Below are positions 30,745 through 39,160 of a DNA stretch of 64,000 nt, in pieces. The stretch covers positions 62,001 to 126,000 of the forward strand of contig NZ_JACHFL010000013.1 of NCBI RefSeq assembly GCF_014201875.1. Direction: 5' to 3'. Positions within the stretch are counted from its first letter, which is position 1. The number at the start of each line of letters is the position of its first letter. A model generated the notes under the pieces. The model saw only the letters and a program-made list of their open reading frames with translations, was not told the origin of the DNA and did not search any database. Both the position numbers and the translations under genes were made by a program. The stretch comes from Deinococcus humi (GTDB taxonomy: Bacteria > Deinococcota > Deinococci > Deinococcales > Deinococcaceae).

Positions 30745-31203
30745 AAAGCAGTGGAGGTGAGTCAGCCGGGCGCTCTGCTCCGCACCGTGACGCGGCTGTT
30801 CACAGACCTGCAGCAGCGCAACTTTGCCTGCTGCGACGTGCAGTCCGCCACCCAGTGCGCGATCCTCACCACCCTGGAGCGCGAGGGCGACCAGACGCTC
30901 GCCGCGCTGACCCGTACCCTGAATCTCGACAAGGCCTGGCTCAGCCGCAGCACCGACGACCTGGTGGAGCAGGGCCGACTGGTGAAGGCCCCCCACCCGG
31001 GTGACCGCCGCGCCCTGCTCCTGCGTCTTACCACCACCGGGCACCAGGCTGCCCAGGATCTGGGCGCCCAGCTCAACACCCAGTCCGCCCGGGTCCTGGC
31101 CCGTCTACCGGCCGCAGAACAAGCCGTCGCCCTGCGGGTGCTGTCCAGCCTGAGTGAGGCCCTCCAGGCCGAACTCGATGGAGACGGGGGCTGTGGATGC
31201 TGA
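30724..31203 (+). CDS. Cysteine-rich MarR-family regulator
   Basis: A 159-residue MarR regulator. The winged helix includes [22 protein letters not shown] and the wing [14 protein letters not shown]. Unusual for MarR, cysteines cluster at [12 protein letters not shown] (Cys36, Cys37, Cys45) in the effector/dimer region and at the very end (GGCGC, Cys157 and Cys159), suggesting direct sensing of a thiol-reactive species such as As(III). It probably controls itself, the acetyltransferase fusion and the MFS gene through the paired operators. The start is leaderless, and its stop overlaps the next gene by seven bases. Confidence 0.88.
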   Translation: MTVVKDNKAVEVSQPGALLRTVTRLFTDLQQRNFACCDVQSATQCAILTTLEREGDQTLAALTRTLNLDKAWLSRSTDDLVEQGRLVKAPHPGDRRALLLRLTTTGHQAAQDLGAQLNTQSARVLARLPAAEQAVALRVLSSLSEALQAELDGDGGCGC

Positions 31204-32180
31204 CCCGTCACGCTGTGTCCAGCGACCTGCCCGCCATCGTCAGGCTGCTCACTGCCCTCGGGTTGCCCACGGCCGGAGTTGAGGAGCACCTGGGCGGTGT
31301 TCTCCTCGCTGAAGATGGCGGCCTGCTCGGTCTTGCTGGTCTTGAGAGGCACGGCACTGTCGGCCTGCTGCGCTCCGTGGCTGTAACGCCGTCCGCTCGG
31401 GGGCAGGGCGTCGCCGCGCAGCTGGTGGACGCCGTACTGGACACGGCCCGCGCACAGGGCGTGGAGGCGATCTATCTGCTCACGACCACTGCCGGAACCT
31501 ACTTTCCACGCTTCGGCTTCACACCGGTGCCCCGCTCAGCGGCCCCGGCGGCACTGCTCGCGTCCCGTGAATTCCAGGATGCCTGCCCCCAGTCCGCTTC
31601 ACTGATGTCCCTCGTGCTCAAGGAGCATTCCATGACCCAGTTGCAGACCATTCCCGGCATCACCGATCCCACCCAGACCCAGACGCTGATCTCGAACCTG
31701 CGTTCCCAGCCCCAGCGGCCCCTGGAGTTCTGGCTGCATGGCTCACCGCTCATCGGCCCCGGCTACCACGTGACCGAGGTCAAGGCCGTCACCATCGAGG
31801 CCATGGACTGCGGCGGCAAGGCAGCCACCTGGCGCGAAACGATCATCCAGCTGATGGACGGGAGCGCCCAGGACGCCGAGGGCGGCTTCATGACCGCACG
31901 TAAGTTCCTCGCCATCTACGACCGCGTCACGGGCCGGATCCCGGTGCGGAACGAGGCCGAGGTTCGCATCGAGTACGGTAACGACGCTTCGCCTGCGCTG
32001 CAATATCACGTCAGCCACGTCGAGGAGCAGGCCGGGCGAACCATCGTCCACCTGCGGACACCTGGCGTGCAGTGCAAGGCCGGGGAAGCCTGCGGGCTGC
32101 CGGTGGCCGAGGCGCAGGGTGAAGGCTGCGCACCGAACAGCGGCTGCTGCGTGCCCCAGGCCCCCATCAGCCTGCAGTGA
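31197..32180 (+). CDS. arsN2: ArsN2-like GNAT fused to DUF6428 domain
   Basis: A 327-residue fusion. Residues 1-140 form a GNAT acetyltransferase with the acetyl-CoA loop [18 protein letters not shown], close to ArsN-type enzymes of arsenic clusters that acetylate arsenic-containing amino-acid analogues. Residues 145-327 are a DUF6428-like domain ([37 protein letters not shown]) ending in cysteine-rich KAGEACGLP and [10 protein letters not shown]. An internal ATG at 31632 is preceded by AAGGAG at proper spacing, so the second domain may also be made alone. ATG 31197 overlaps the MarR stop. The enzyme substrate is inferred from context. Confidence 0.85.
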   Translation: MLTRHAVSSDLPAIVRLLTALGLPTAGVEEHLGGVLLAEDGGLLGLAGLERHGTVGLLRSVAVTPSARGQGVAAQLVDAVLDTARAQGVEAIYLLTTTAGTYFPRFGFTPVPRSAAPAALLASREFQDACPQSASLMSLVLKEHSMTQLQTIPGITDPTQTQTLISNLRSQPQRPLEFWLHGSPLIGPGYHVTEVKAVTIEAMDCGGKAATWRETIIQLMDGSAQDAEGGFMTARKFLAIYDRVTGRIPVRNEAEVRIEYGNDASPALQYHVSHVEEQAGRTIVHLRTPGVQCKAGEACGLPVAEAQGEGCAPNSGCCVPQAPISLQ

Positions 32181-33352
32181 CTTCCCCGTTCCCCCGCCAG
32201 CGTCGCCTGATCTGGACGCTGGCGCTGCTCTCGACTGCCGGGTACGGCGCGCTGTATTACGCGCAGCCGCTGCTCGCGGTCGCCACCGAGCACACCACCG
32301 GCTGGAGCCGCGCCCAGACCAGCCTGGCCTTCACGGCCGCATTGCTCACCAACGCGGCCCTGGCCCCGGTCGTCGGCCGCGCGGTCGACCGCGTCGGGGG
32401 CAGGGCGCTGATCAGCGGCGGCGCCGTCCTGGGCGCCGCTGCCCTGATCCTGATGGGCCTGCAGCCCAGCTACCCGGGCTTCGTGGTGTGCTGGATGCTG
32501 GTGGGCGTGGCCATGACCCTGACGTTCTACGAGCCCGTGTTCACGGTGGTGGCGCAGCAGTTCCAGTCTGCCGACCGGCGGCGCGCCACCCTCACGATCA
32601 CGCTCATCGCCGGGCTGGCGAGCACCATCTTCGTGCCGCTCACCAGCGCTGGCCTCCAGGTCGGCGGGCTGACGGTGGCCCTCGGGATCCTCGCGGGCCT
32701 GCTGCTGCTCACCGCTGGGCTGGGCTGGAGCGTGCTGCCCCGGACCGCCACGCGAGAGCCCCACGCACGCCCCGTGTCGGCGCCGTTTGCGCCGGACCCG
32801 GCCTTTCGTCAGCTGGCGCTGAGCTTCACCCTGGCGCGCGTCGTCTCGGTGGGCACCGGTCTTCAGCTCGCGCCCCTGCTCCTCGCGCGGGGAGAAGCGC
32901 CCGCGGTCGCGGCCGCACTCGCGGGTCTGATGGGACTCGCGGCCCTGCCCGGCCGAGTGCTGTTCGGGCCGCTGCTGAGGGCGCTCGGCATTCACCGGCT
33001 GACGGCCGCGCTGCTGGTGCTGCTGGGCCTCGGGCCACTGCTGCTGGCCACCACCTCCTCGGTGTGGCCTGCTGCCGTCGCCATCACGCTCTTCGGCCTG
33101 GCGAACGGGGCCCTCACCCTGGCCCGCACCGAACTGCTGCTGGGCCTCTATGACGCCCGGCTCTTCGGGACCGTGAATGGGCGCCTGGCCGCGCCGGTCA
33201 ACCTGGCCCAGGCACTGACCCCGTTCGGGGTGGGCCTGCTGTTCAGCTCGAGTGGAAGCTACCTGCCCTCGCTGTGGGGACTGACGTTCATGGCAGCGCT
33301 GTCCGCGTGGGCCCTGCTGCGCGCCCCGCACCGTGGCTTGATCCCTGTCTGA
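32177..33352 (+). CDS. MFS transporter of the arsenic cluster
   Basis: A 391-residue major facilitator with 12 predicted helices. The loop between helices two and three reads [13 protein letters not shown], the MFS signature, and a similar [13 protein letters not shown] follows helix eight. GTG 32177 overlaps the stop of the ArsN2-DUF6428 gene by four bases, so it belongs to the MarR-controlled unit. It may export an arsenical, for example an organoarsenical or antibiotic handled by the acetyltransferase; the substrate is not defined by the sequence. Confidence 0.9.
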   Translation: MTSPFPRQRRLIWTLALLSTAGYGALYYAQPLLAVATEHTTGWSRAQTSLAFTAALLTNAALAPVVGRAVDRVGGRALISGGAVLGAAALILMGLQPSYPGFVVCWMLVGVAMTLTFYEPVFTVVAQQFQSADRRRATLTITLIAGLASTIFVPLTSAGLQVGGLTVALGILAGLLLLTAGLGWSVLPRTATREPHARPVSAPFAPDPAFRQLALSFTLARVVSVGTGLQLAPLLLARGEAPAVAAALAGLMGLAALPGRVLFGPLLRALGIHRLTAALLVLLGLGPLLLATTSSVWPAAVAITLFGLANGALTLARTELLLGLYDARLFGTVNGRLAAPVNLAQALTPFGVGLLFSSSGSYLPSLWGLTFMAALSAWALLRAPHRGLIPV

Positions 33353-33353
33353 G

Positions 33354-33506
33354 TCACTCGCAGAGCGAGGCGTCCTCGTGGGCGTAACGCACCGGATCAT
33401 GAAAGACCTCGGTGAGCATCCGGCCCCCCAGCTGGAAGAGGCGGGCTTCACACAGGGAGTAGTAGATGTTCTTGCCGCGCTGCTCAGCTGTGACCAGCCC
33501 CGCGTC
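33354..33506 (-). pseudogene. Truncated ArsR (C-terminal half)
   Basis: The frame reads DAGLVTAEQRGKNIYYSLCE then LFQLGGRMLTEVF, closely parallel to the end of the intact ArsR at 27210 (EVGLVRSEQRGKNIYYTL...). The N-terminal half with the CVCDL site and the recognition helix is gone; upstream of residue Asp the frame continues into unrelated sequence. It lies convergent to the MFS gene, so it is a leftover of another ars operon or of a duplication. Confidence 0.75.
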
Positions 33507-33674
33507 GTTTGATGGCTTGACCATCCAGAGAACGAGTGTCGTCTGAGCAATGGATCTCCCAGCGCTGCAGTCGGGTTGCCAGACTCTCAACCTTCGTTAG
33601 AAGCCTTCAGGCAAAAGTGCTGACCTCGCCAGTCGGTCACAGTGCCGTGACACCCTCAGGCCTAGGCTGCCGTC

Positions 33675-33947
33675 ATGGACGTTCCCCAGCCGGTGTTGCT
33701 CCTGGTGGTGCCTGCCGACTGGGAGGCAGACCCGAAGGGCGTCACTGAGCTCCGCCGCTGTCTGGGCGAGGACCACAGTGGCCGGCTGATGCTCAGGATG
33801 GCCACCACGCCCCTGCGCTCCCCGCTGGCCCATTACTGTGGGCTGTGGGGCCGTGCCGAGCTGCGCCTGGCGCGACGTGACCTGGCTCCGCGCATTGAGG
33901 CCGCCTTCTCCAAGGCGGTGTGGCCGGATCTGGGGGCCGCCGGCTGA
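33675..33947 (+). CDS. Hypothetical small protein coupled to SRAP gene
   Basis: A 90-residue protein of unknown function (LLLVVPADWEADPKGVTEL near the start, then LAPRIEAAFSKAVW near the end). TAGGCT at 33663-33668 lies six bases before the ATG, supporting a leaderless start. Its stop shares a base with the start of the SRAP-domain gene (TGATG), so the two are translated together, which suggests a common role in handling DNA lesions or simply a shared promoter. Confidence 0.6.
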   Translation: MDVPQPVLLLVVPADWEADPKGVTELRRCLGEDHSGRLMLRMATTPLRSPLAHYCGLWGRAELRLARRDLAPRIEAAFSKAVWPDLGAAG

Positions 33948-34558
33948 TGTGCGGACGGGCTGACGATCACTTCGGACCCCGGGCATGGGGCACACTGGGC
34001 GAACTGTTCGGGCCGCTGGGCTGGGAGCCACAGATCCGGCGCGACGAGGTGCGCCCCACGGATCCGCTTCGCTTCGTGCGGCGCGCTCAAGGAGGCTTTG
34101 AGGCTCCCTATGGACGCTGGGGCCTGGTCCCGGCCCGGATGTCGCTGGACGAGGCCAAGCGCTACGCCACCTTCAATGCCCGGGTGGAGAGCCTGGAAGA
34201 TAAGCCCATGTTCCGGGCGGCCTTCCAGAGCCAGCGCTGCGTGATCCCGCTGGCGGGCTTCTGGGAGTGGCCGGTCCGTGGAGGGGTCAAGACCCTGGTC
34301 AGGATCGCCCGGAAGGATGCAAGGCCACTGCTGGTGGCCGGACTGTGGAATCGCACCATGACGCCGGATGGGCCGCTGGAGAGCTGCACGATCGTGACCC
34401 GGCCACCGACGCCGGATCTGGTGGAGGTGCATGACCGGATGCCGGCCCTGCTGCTGAGCAAGGACCTTGAGGCGTGGCTGGATGCGCCCCCGCACCAGGC
34501 CCGCGCCGCCGTTCTGACCAGCTGGCCGCCGCGCATCCTGACCGTCACCCCCGTCTGA
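33947..34558 (+). CDS. SOS response-associated peptidase (SRAP/YedK-like)
   Basis: A 203-residue SRAP protein. The catalytic Cys2 follows the initiator Met (MCGRADD), and the conserved stretches YGRWGLVPARM, FNARVESLEDKPMFR, RCVIPLAGFWEW (with the active-site Glu) and VHDRMPALL are all present. SRAP proteins form a covalent thiazolidine link with abasic sites in single-stranded DNA and so protect forks. The family is common in phages and mobile elements as well as in the core genome. It is coupled to the small gene before it. Confidence 0.93.
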   Translation: MCGRADDHFGPRAWGTLGELFGPLGWEPQIRRDEVRPTDPLRFVRRAQGGFEAPYGRWGLVPARMSLDEAKRYATFNARVESLEDKPMFRAAFQSQRCVIPLAGFWEWPVRGGVKTLVRIARKDARPLLVAGLWNRTMTPDGPLESCTIVTRPPTPDLVEVHDRMPALLLSKDLEAWLDAPPHQARAAVLTSWPPRILTVTPV

Positions 34559-35123
34559 GCAGGGTGGGGGCGGTTAGATAAGGCTGGAGCCAGGCGCACT
34601 TCTCTCCTGCCCGTAGTGAACGCGAACAGCAGCGTCCTTGGCTTCCGCGAACGGTGTGCTGCAAACCCGAATGACGAGCTTCATCGACAAGTGCCCAGCA
34701 CATACGATTCCGTGGTGGTGGCCCGATCGCGTTGGAGTCCACATGCCGCGTTCCAGACAGGGTCCATCTGGACAACGGGGAGACACGAGACGGGGGAGTC
34801 CCGGCGCAGGTTGCCGTGCCAGGGCGCGGACGAGATGGCAGGCGTGGCATGGGGCAGGTTCTAGAGGAACGCAAGCGCACGGTCTGCCGAGATGCGCAAA
34901 GGCCCCGAGGTCGTCTGACTTGCAGCAAGGCCGATACGGAAAAATGGTGCGCCCAGCGCAGGTCCAAAGCGATATCGCGGGCAGTCGGGGAACATGGCGA
35001 GCCTGTTTTCACGGCAGGAGCCACAGAACCAGTAGTGCAGCATAGATGGCGCGTCACGACGACAACCAGACGACTGCGTAAGGAGTGGCCAACGTATCCC
35101 GTTCCAGACCGAAGGAGGGCACC
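34559..35123. other. Gap before the integrase; no gene seen
   Basis: About 560 bases without a convincing coding region on either strand. Frames that stay open lack start signals and coding character. It could hold integrase-binding arm sites or excisionase remnants, but no clear repeats were noticed. The last bases contain AAGGAGG, the integrase ribosome binding site. Confidence 0.4.
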
Positions 35124-36383
35124 ATGCCTCGCAAGAAGGCAAAAGCGACAAAGAAGGAGAATGGAAGGGGCAGCATTGACCAGTTGCCCAGCGGAAAGTA
35201 CCGCTGGCGCATTACGCTGCGCCGATCCGACGGCACCCCGTATACCAGGACGGGCACCGCGTCCAGCCGCCCAGCGGCCCAGCGGGCGATCGATCTGATG
35301 AATGCCGATCATCAACAGGGCAACCTGCCAGAACCCAGCCGAGTGACGATGACGGCGTACCTGAACACCTGGCTCGAGACCAAGCGGCCCGGGCTGGCCC
35401 GGAAGTCCATGCACAACTACAGTCGACTGATCGAGTTGCACATCAACCCCCAGATCGGTCAGATCCCGTTGCAGAAGCTGTCGGCGCTCCACCTGCAGGC
35501 GCTGTACAACGCGTTGACCACCCAGCGCCTCGGGGACACCCAGCGTCAGGTGCACAACGTCCTGCACGCGGCGCTGGAGCACGCCCTGCGGCTGGATCTG
35601 ATCAATAAAAATCCGGCGTCCAGGATCCGGCCGACCCTGCCGCGCCGTCAGCCTGGTGACGGTGTCGTTGACAAGGCCCTCACGGCGGAAGAGGTGGACA
35701 GGCTGCTCCCGGTCCTGCGGCAAAGCCGCTGGGGCGTTATTTTTGAATTCTTCCTGCACACGGGGCTGCGGCGCGCGGAAGTCTGCGGGTTGAAGTGGGA
35801 GCACGTCGATCTGGACAAGGGCACGCTCCGAATCAAGGAGGGTGTGGTCGTCGTGAACGGAAAGGCGGATGTGGACGCGACCAAGAGTCCGCTGAGCGCG
35901 CGCCCGCTGAAGTTGACCGCGGAGGCGGTGGACTGTCTGCGCCGTCAGCGGGCGATCCAGGCCCAGGAACGTGACGCCCTGCTCCCTGGACCCATGCAGG
36001 GCCACGCGAAGGCCAAGTCGCGTGTCCGGCCCTGGATCGACAGCGGTTACGTGTTCACGGCCCTCTGCGGGACCCGGCTCTATCCCGACGTTCTGCTGCG
36101 CCACCTCAAGCGCTTCGGCACTGAGGCAGGAATCAAGAAGGTGGTCAACAATCACGTGCTGCGCCACACATATGCATCGTTGATGCTGCGTGCTGGCGTG
36201 CCGATGGAAGTCGTCAGCCAGAAGCTGGGGCACGCCCGTCCCAGCACTACGTCTGATTTCTACCGCACCGTGTACCCCGATGAACATGACGTCTGGGCCC
36301 TGGACCTGAGCGACCTCACCAAGCACTCCAAGGACCCCGAGGACCCCAAGAACACCGAGGACTCCGAGGACTCCGAGGATTAA
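35124..36383 (+). CDS. int: Tyrosine site-specific integrase
   Basis: A 419-residue phage/ICE-type integrase. It has an N-terminal arm-binding AP2-like segment (GSIDQLPSGKYRWRITLRR), a core-binding SAM-like domain (about 72-170) and the catalytic domain with Arg216 (TGLRRAEVCGL), His344-x-x-Arg347 (NHVLRHTYAS), His370 (KLGHARPSTT) and Tyr380 (SDFYRTVY). ATG 35124 has AAGGAGG eight bases before; the longer GTG frame from 35085 does not. An acidic tail of repeated EDP/EDS units ends it. It lies 166 bases from the tRNA-Arg 3' end, the likely attachment site. Confidence 0.95.
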   Translation: MPRKKAKATKKENGRGSIDQLPSGKYRWRITLRRSDGTPYTRTGTASSRPAAQRAIDLMNADHQQGNLPEPSRVTMTAYLNTWLETKRPGLARKSMHNYSRLIELHINPQIGQIPLQKLSALHLQALYNALTTQRLGDTQRQVHNVLHAALEHALRLDLINKNPASRIRPTLPRRQPGDGVVDKALTAEEVDRLLPVLRQSRWGVIFEFFLHTGLRRAEVCGLKWEHVDLDKGTLRIKEGVVVVNGKADVDATKSPLSARPLKLTAEAVDCLRRQRAIQAQERDALLPGPMQGHAKAKSRVRPWIDSGYVFTALCGTRLYPDVLLRHLKRFGTEAGIKKVVNNHVLRHTYASLMLRAGVPMEVVSQKLGHARPSTTSDFYRTVYPDEHDVWALDLSDLTKHSKDPEDPKNTEDSEDSED

Positions 36384-36403
36384 GCCATTCAGATTGCTGC
36401 TCT

Positions 36404-36447
36404 CCAACGGCCGGCCTGTCTCCTTTAAAAGACAGGCCGGCCGTTGG
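36404..36447 (+). terminator. 17-bp perfect inverted repeat after integrase
   Basis: CCAACGGCCGGCCTGTC and its exact complement flank TCCTTTAAAA. It is a very stable hairpin just after int. It may terminate int transcription, although the T run is inside the loop, or be a recombination-related structure near the attachment site. Confidence 0.6.
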
Positions 36448-36503
36448 TTCAGCTGGTGGCTGAACAAGACAAAAAGGGGCGGTTTGTCACGCGTCTGTCA
36501 CGC

Positions 36504-36535
36504 CAAAAAAAATCCCCCTCGAAAAAGGGGGATTT
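36504..36535 (-). terminator. Intrinsic terminator of tRNA-Arg
   Basis: On the minus strand AAATCCCCC and GGGGGATTT form a stem followed by eight or more T. It ends the tRNA transcript 15 bases after its 3' end. Confidence 0.85.
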
Positions 36536-36549
36536 CGTCGTACTGGACA

Positions 36550-36626
<77 letters not shown>

Positions 36627-36754
36627 GGGCAGGTCACGGCCTTGTGAGGCCGCTGGGAGTATAGCAAAGGTGATGGTGGCCGCCAGCCGTCATAGACGGT
36701 GCCTGAGAGAAAAATGTAAGCCAGCCTTTCCTACACTGCCCCTGAGGTTCTTTG

Positions 36755-37480
36755 ATGACCAACGCTGTGTACTCCATGACTGTCCACGCTTTGTCGGGCG
36801 TCGTCTCGGCCAGGGCGGCAGAAACCATGCTGCAAACGCTGCTGCGTGAGCAGCGCCTGAAGCCTGAGACGGTGACGGCCCAGGACATGCAGCGCATCCT
36901 GTCCGGGCCGCTATTGACCCGACTCTCAATGGTGTTGCCCGAAGCGCGCGCCCGCCAGGAGCTGCTGGCTCTGACCCGGCAGCTTGCGGCGGAATATCCC
37001 AAAGCGCCCACCCTGATGACCCAGATGGCGCCGTTTGCGGCCTGGGACGACGGCGTGGATGCCAGCGGCCTGTCGCTGGATCATGCGAGCTTAGGCGCCG
37101 ACGATTTCGAATTCGACGATCCCGAGTATGGGTCCGGGAACACGGGCCGCGTCTACGATCTGAGCGGTTCAGCCGGGCAGGAGGAGTTGCTGCGCGAACT
37201 GGCCCGTTTTTCAGGCGTGCAGGGGGTGATGGTCTGCCGAGCCAGCGGCGAAGTACTGCAAAGCCGCGCGATTGCCGGGGCCAGTGGCCTGGGCGGGGTG
37301 GTGGCGGCCACAGCGCTGCTCCTCGGCGGCCGGACGCTACGGCTGATGTCGGCGGACCTGGGCGGCCGGACGGTATGTATGCGACCCCTCGGGGAGTACT
37401 GTGTGGCTGTGGTGGTCGGTGCCCAGGCCAACGTGGGACGAATGCTGGTGGAATTACAGGGACTTCAGGTGGCTGCATGA
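36755..37480 (+). CDS. Roadblock/LC7-like domain protein
   Basis: A 241-residue protein, first gene of the core region. The last 100 residues (from EELLRELARFSGVQGVMVCR through SGEVLQSRAI and LLLGGRTLRLMS to YCVAVVVGAQANVGRM) follow the roadblock/LC7 pattern of small-GTPase regulators and polarity proteins. The N-terminal half is helical with an acidic linker (ADDFEFDDPEYG). TGAGGT precedes ATG 36755; a TTG one codon earlier is unlikely. Its stop overlaps the next gene (ATGA). I know no assigned function; a regulatory partner for a GTPase is a family-based guess. Confidence 0.7.
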   Translation: MTNAVYSMTVHALSGVVSARAAETMLQTLLREQRLKPETVTAQDMQRILSGPLLTRLSMVLPEARARQELLALTRQLAAEYPKAPTLMTQMAPFAAWDDGVDASGLSLDHASLGADDFEFDDPEYGSGNTGRVYDLSGSAGQEELLRELARFSGVQGVMVCRASGEVLQSRAIAGASGLGGVVAATALLLGGRTLRLMSADLGGRTVCMRPLGEYCVAVVVGAQANVGRMLVELQGLQVAA

Positions 37481-39105
37481 AACAGAGCAGGGCAGGACAG
37501 GACAGGATCACGGGTTGGCTCACGGCAGCGCTCCTGACCGCGGGGTCGGCGGGCGCACAGGATCTGGGGGCCTACCGCGCGCTGGCTGCCGATCTGGACG
37601 GGGCTGTGACGGCGCGCACCACCTCGGCGGCCCTGGCGCTGAGCCGGCTGGACGCGGCAACTCCCAATCTGGAGAAGCTGGCCCCCAGCCTGAGCAACCG
37701 GCAGCTGGTGGCCGGGTTGCAGGGCGCCCTGGACGGTGCCCGTGGAGCACTGGCACGCAGTCCCGCGGAACTGGAGGCCCAGATCCTGCTGGCACGCGGG
37801 TTGATGCGCAAAGCGCTGTACGACCAGACCTTGAGTCGACTGGCCAGCACGCCACTCAACGGGACAGCACAGTTGCGGTTGCTGGCAAGCGAGTTCGGGT
37901 TGAGCGGGGAAGCGGCCCAGGCTCTCAGCAACGACGGCGCGGCGGGCCGCCTGCCCAGGGTGGCCTGGCGGGTGCAGCGTGAGGCGGCGCGCAAGATCTC
38001 GGAGGCCCTGAACGCGGCCCAGCCCACACAGTCTTCCGACACCTACCTGAACCTCGCGCGCGGCATGGCCTGGTTCACGGCGGTTCAGGACGCGTCTGGT
38101 GCGAGCGAGCTGAAGGTCTCACAGTTTGGTGACGCGCTGCGGCAACTGACAGCGGGCGACGTGGCCGCCCTGCGCACCTCACTGACTGCGCTGCGCCAGG
38201 GCAACAGCGTGTTCCTGTCTTCACTTGCCCTGCCGCCCAGTGGCGCGGCGCAGGCCACGCCAGTTGATCCGGTCACGGCGACGCCAGGGCCAGCCTCTGC
38301 ACCCGTTACCGTGACTTCCGGCCCTGCATCGACCACGGCTGCCCAGACCCGCCCCACACCCGCCGGCCGCACAGTTGCGCGCCTGACCACGACGACCACG
38401 GGTGAGATTTATGCCGCGTTGGGCCGGGCACTGTCGGCGGCTGGCCACGGTAATTCCTCACAGGCCCGTCAGCAACTCGGCCAGGCCACAACGGCGCTGG
38501 CCAAAGCACCGCCCTCGCTGCGCAGCGCACAGGGCTATGACACGCTGGTGTTCGATCTGGGTGCGGCACAGGCCCGCGCGGCGCTGCGCCCAGAGGACGT
38601 CCAGGTGCTGATTGCCACCCTCACTGCGCTGGAACAGCGGGCCGCCGGACAGCCCACCAGTGCGCTCGATAGCGTGTCCGCCGGGGTGTCGCGCGGCTTC
38701 GGAGGTTGGCTGCGGGTGCTGGTCTTCGCGTTGCTGGCGCTCCTGGCCTTCGTGCCGCTGTATCTGCTCAATCTGGCTTTTGGCGGACGCAACACGTTCT
38801 GGCGCGCCATTGCCGCCGGGCTGGCCCTACTGCTGCTGCCCGCATTTCTGGAGGGGCTGTTCGGGCTGCTGGGGGCCATCGGGGATCTGAGCGGTATCGG
38901 CACACTGGCGGCGGCGAGCAACTTCACGCTGACCCAGAACGCCTACGGTCTCCCCCTGTGGGCCCTGACGGTGGCGCTGGCCATCGGCCTGAGCACCTTC
39001 GGCTTCCGTGGCCTGTGCCAGCAGTTCGGACTCCTGGGCCGCCGCAGCGCACCGACACAGGACGTTGCCGCTGCCCAGAGTCTGGACTGGGATGAGGACC
39101 TGTGA
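37477..39105 (+). CDS. Exported/membrane protein of unknown function
   Basis: A 542-residue protein. An N-terminal signal segment (WLTAALLTAGSAGAQ) is followed by about 380 residues of Ala/Leu-rich helical sequence that may form repeat helices, a Pro/Thr linker (PVTVTSGPASTTAAQTRPTP region) and three to four membrane helices near the C-terminus (LRVLVFALLALLAFVPLYLL, AIAAGLALLLLPAFLEGLF, LPLWALTVALAIGLSTFGF), ending in an acidic cytoplasmic tail (LDWDEDL). It is coupled to the roadblock-like gene. It looks like an envelope-anchored scaffold; no known domain is recognised. Confidence 0.7.
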   Translation: MKQSRAGQDRITGWLTAALLTAGSAGAQDLGAYRALAADLDGAVTARTTSAALALSRLDAATPNLEKLAPSLSNRQLVAGLQGALDGARGALARSPAELEAQILLARGLMRKALYDQTLSRLASTPLNGTAQLRLLASEFGLSGEAAQALSNDGAAGRLPRVAWRVQREAARKISEALNAAQPTQSSDTYLNLARGMAWFTAVQDASGASELKVSQFGDALRQLTAGDVAALRTSLTALRQGNSVFLSSLALPPSGAAQATPVDPVTATPGPASAPVTVTSGPASTTAAQTRPTPAGRTVARLTTTTTGEIYAALGRALSAAGHGNSSQARQQLGQATTALAKAPPSLRSAQGYDTLVFDLGAAQARAALRPEDVQVLIATLTALEQRAAGQPTSALDSVSAGVSRGFGGWLRVLVFALLALLAFVPLYLLNLAFGGRNTFWRAIAAGLALLLLPAFLEGLFGLLGAIGDLSGIGTLAAASNFTLTQNAYGLPLWALTVALAIGLSTFGFRGLCQQFGLLGRRSAPTQDVAAAQSLDWDEDL

Positions 39106-39160
39106 TGACTTGCATGCCGCGTACAGGACTGCGTTCAGACCTGCCTGAGCGGCATGTTGG

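Noticed and set aside
32006..33550. 514-codon open frame opposite the MFS gene
   Set aside because: Mirror frame; Gln/Arg/Gly-rich product. Only the ArsR remnant at 33354-33506, in a different frame, is meaningful.
34545..36467. 640-codon minus-strand frame with an LGV repeat
   Set aside because: The repeat is the reverse reading of the integrase acidic tail; the rest is antisense to int and to an empty gap.
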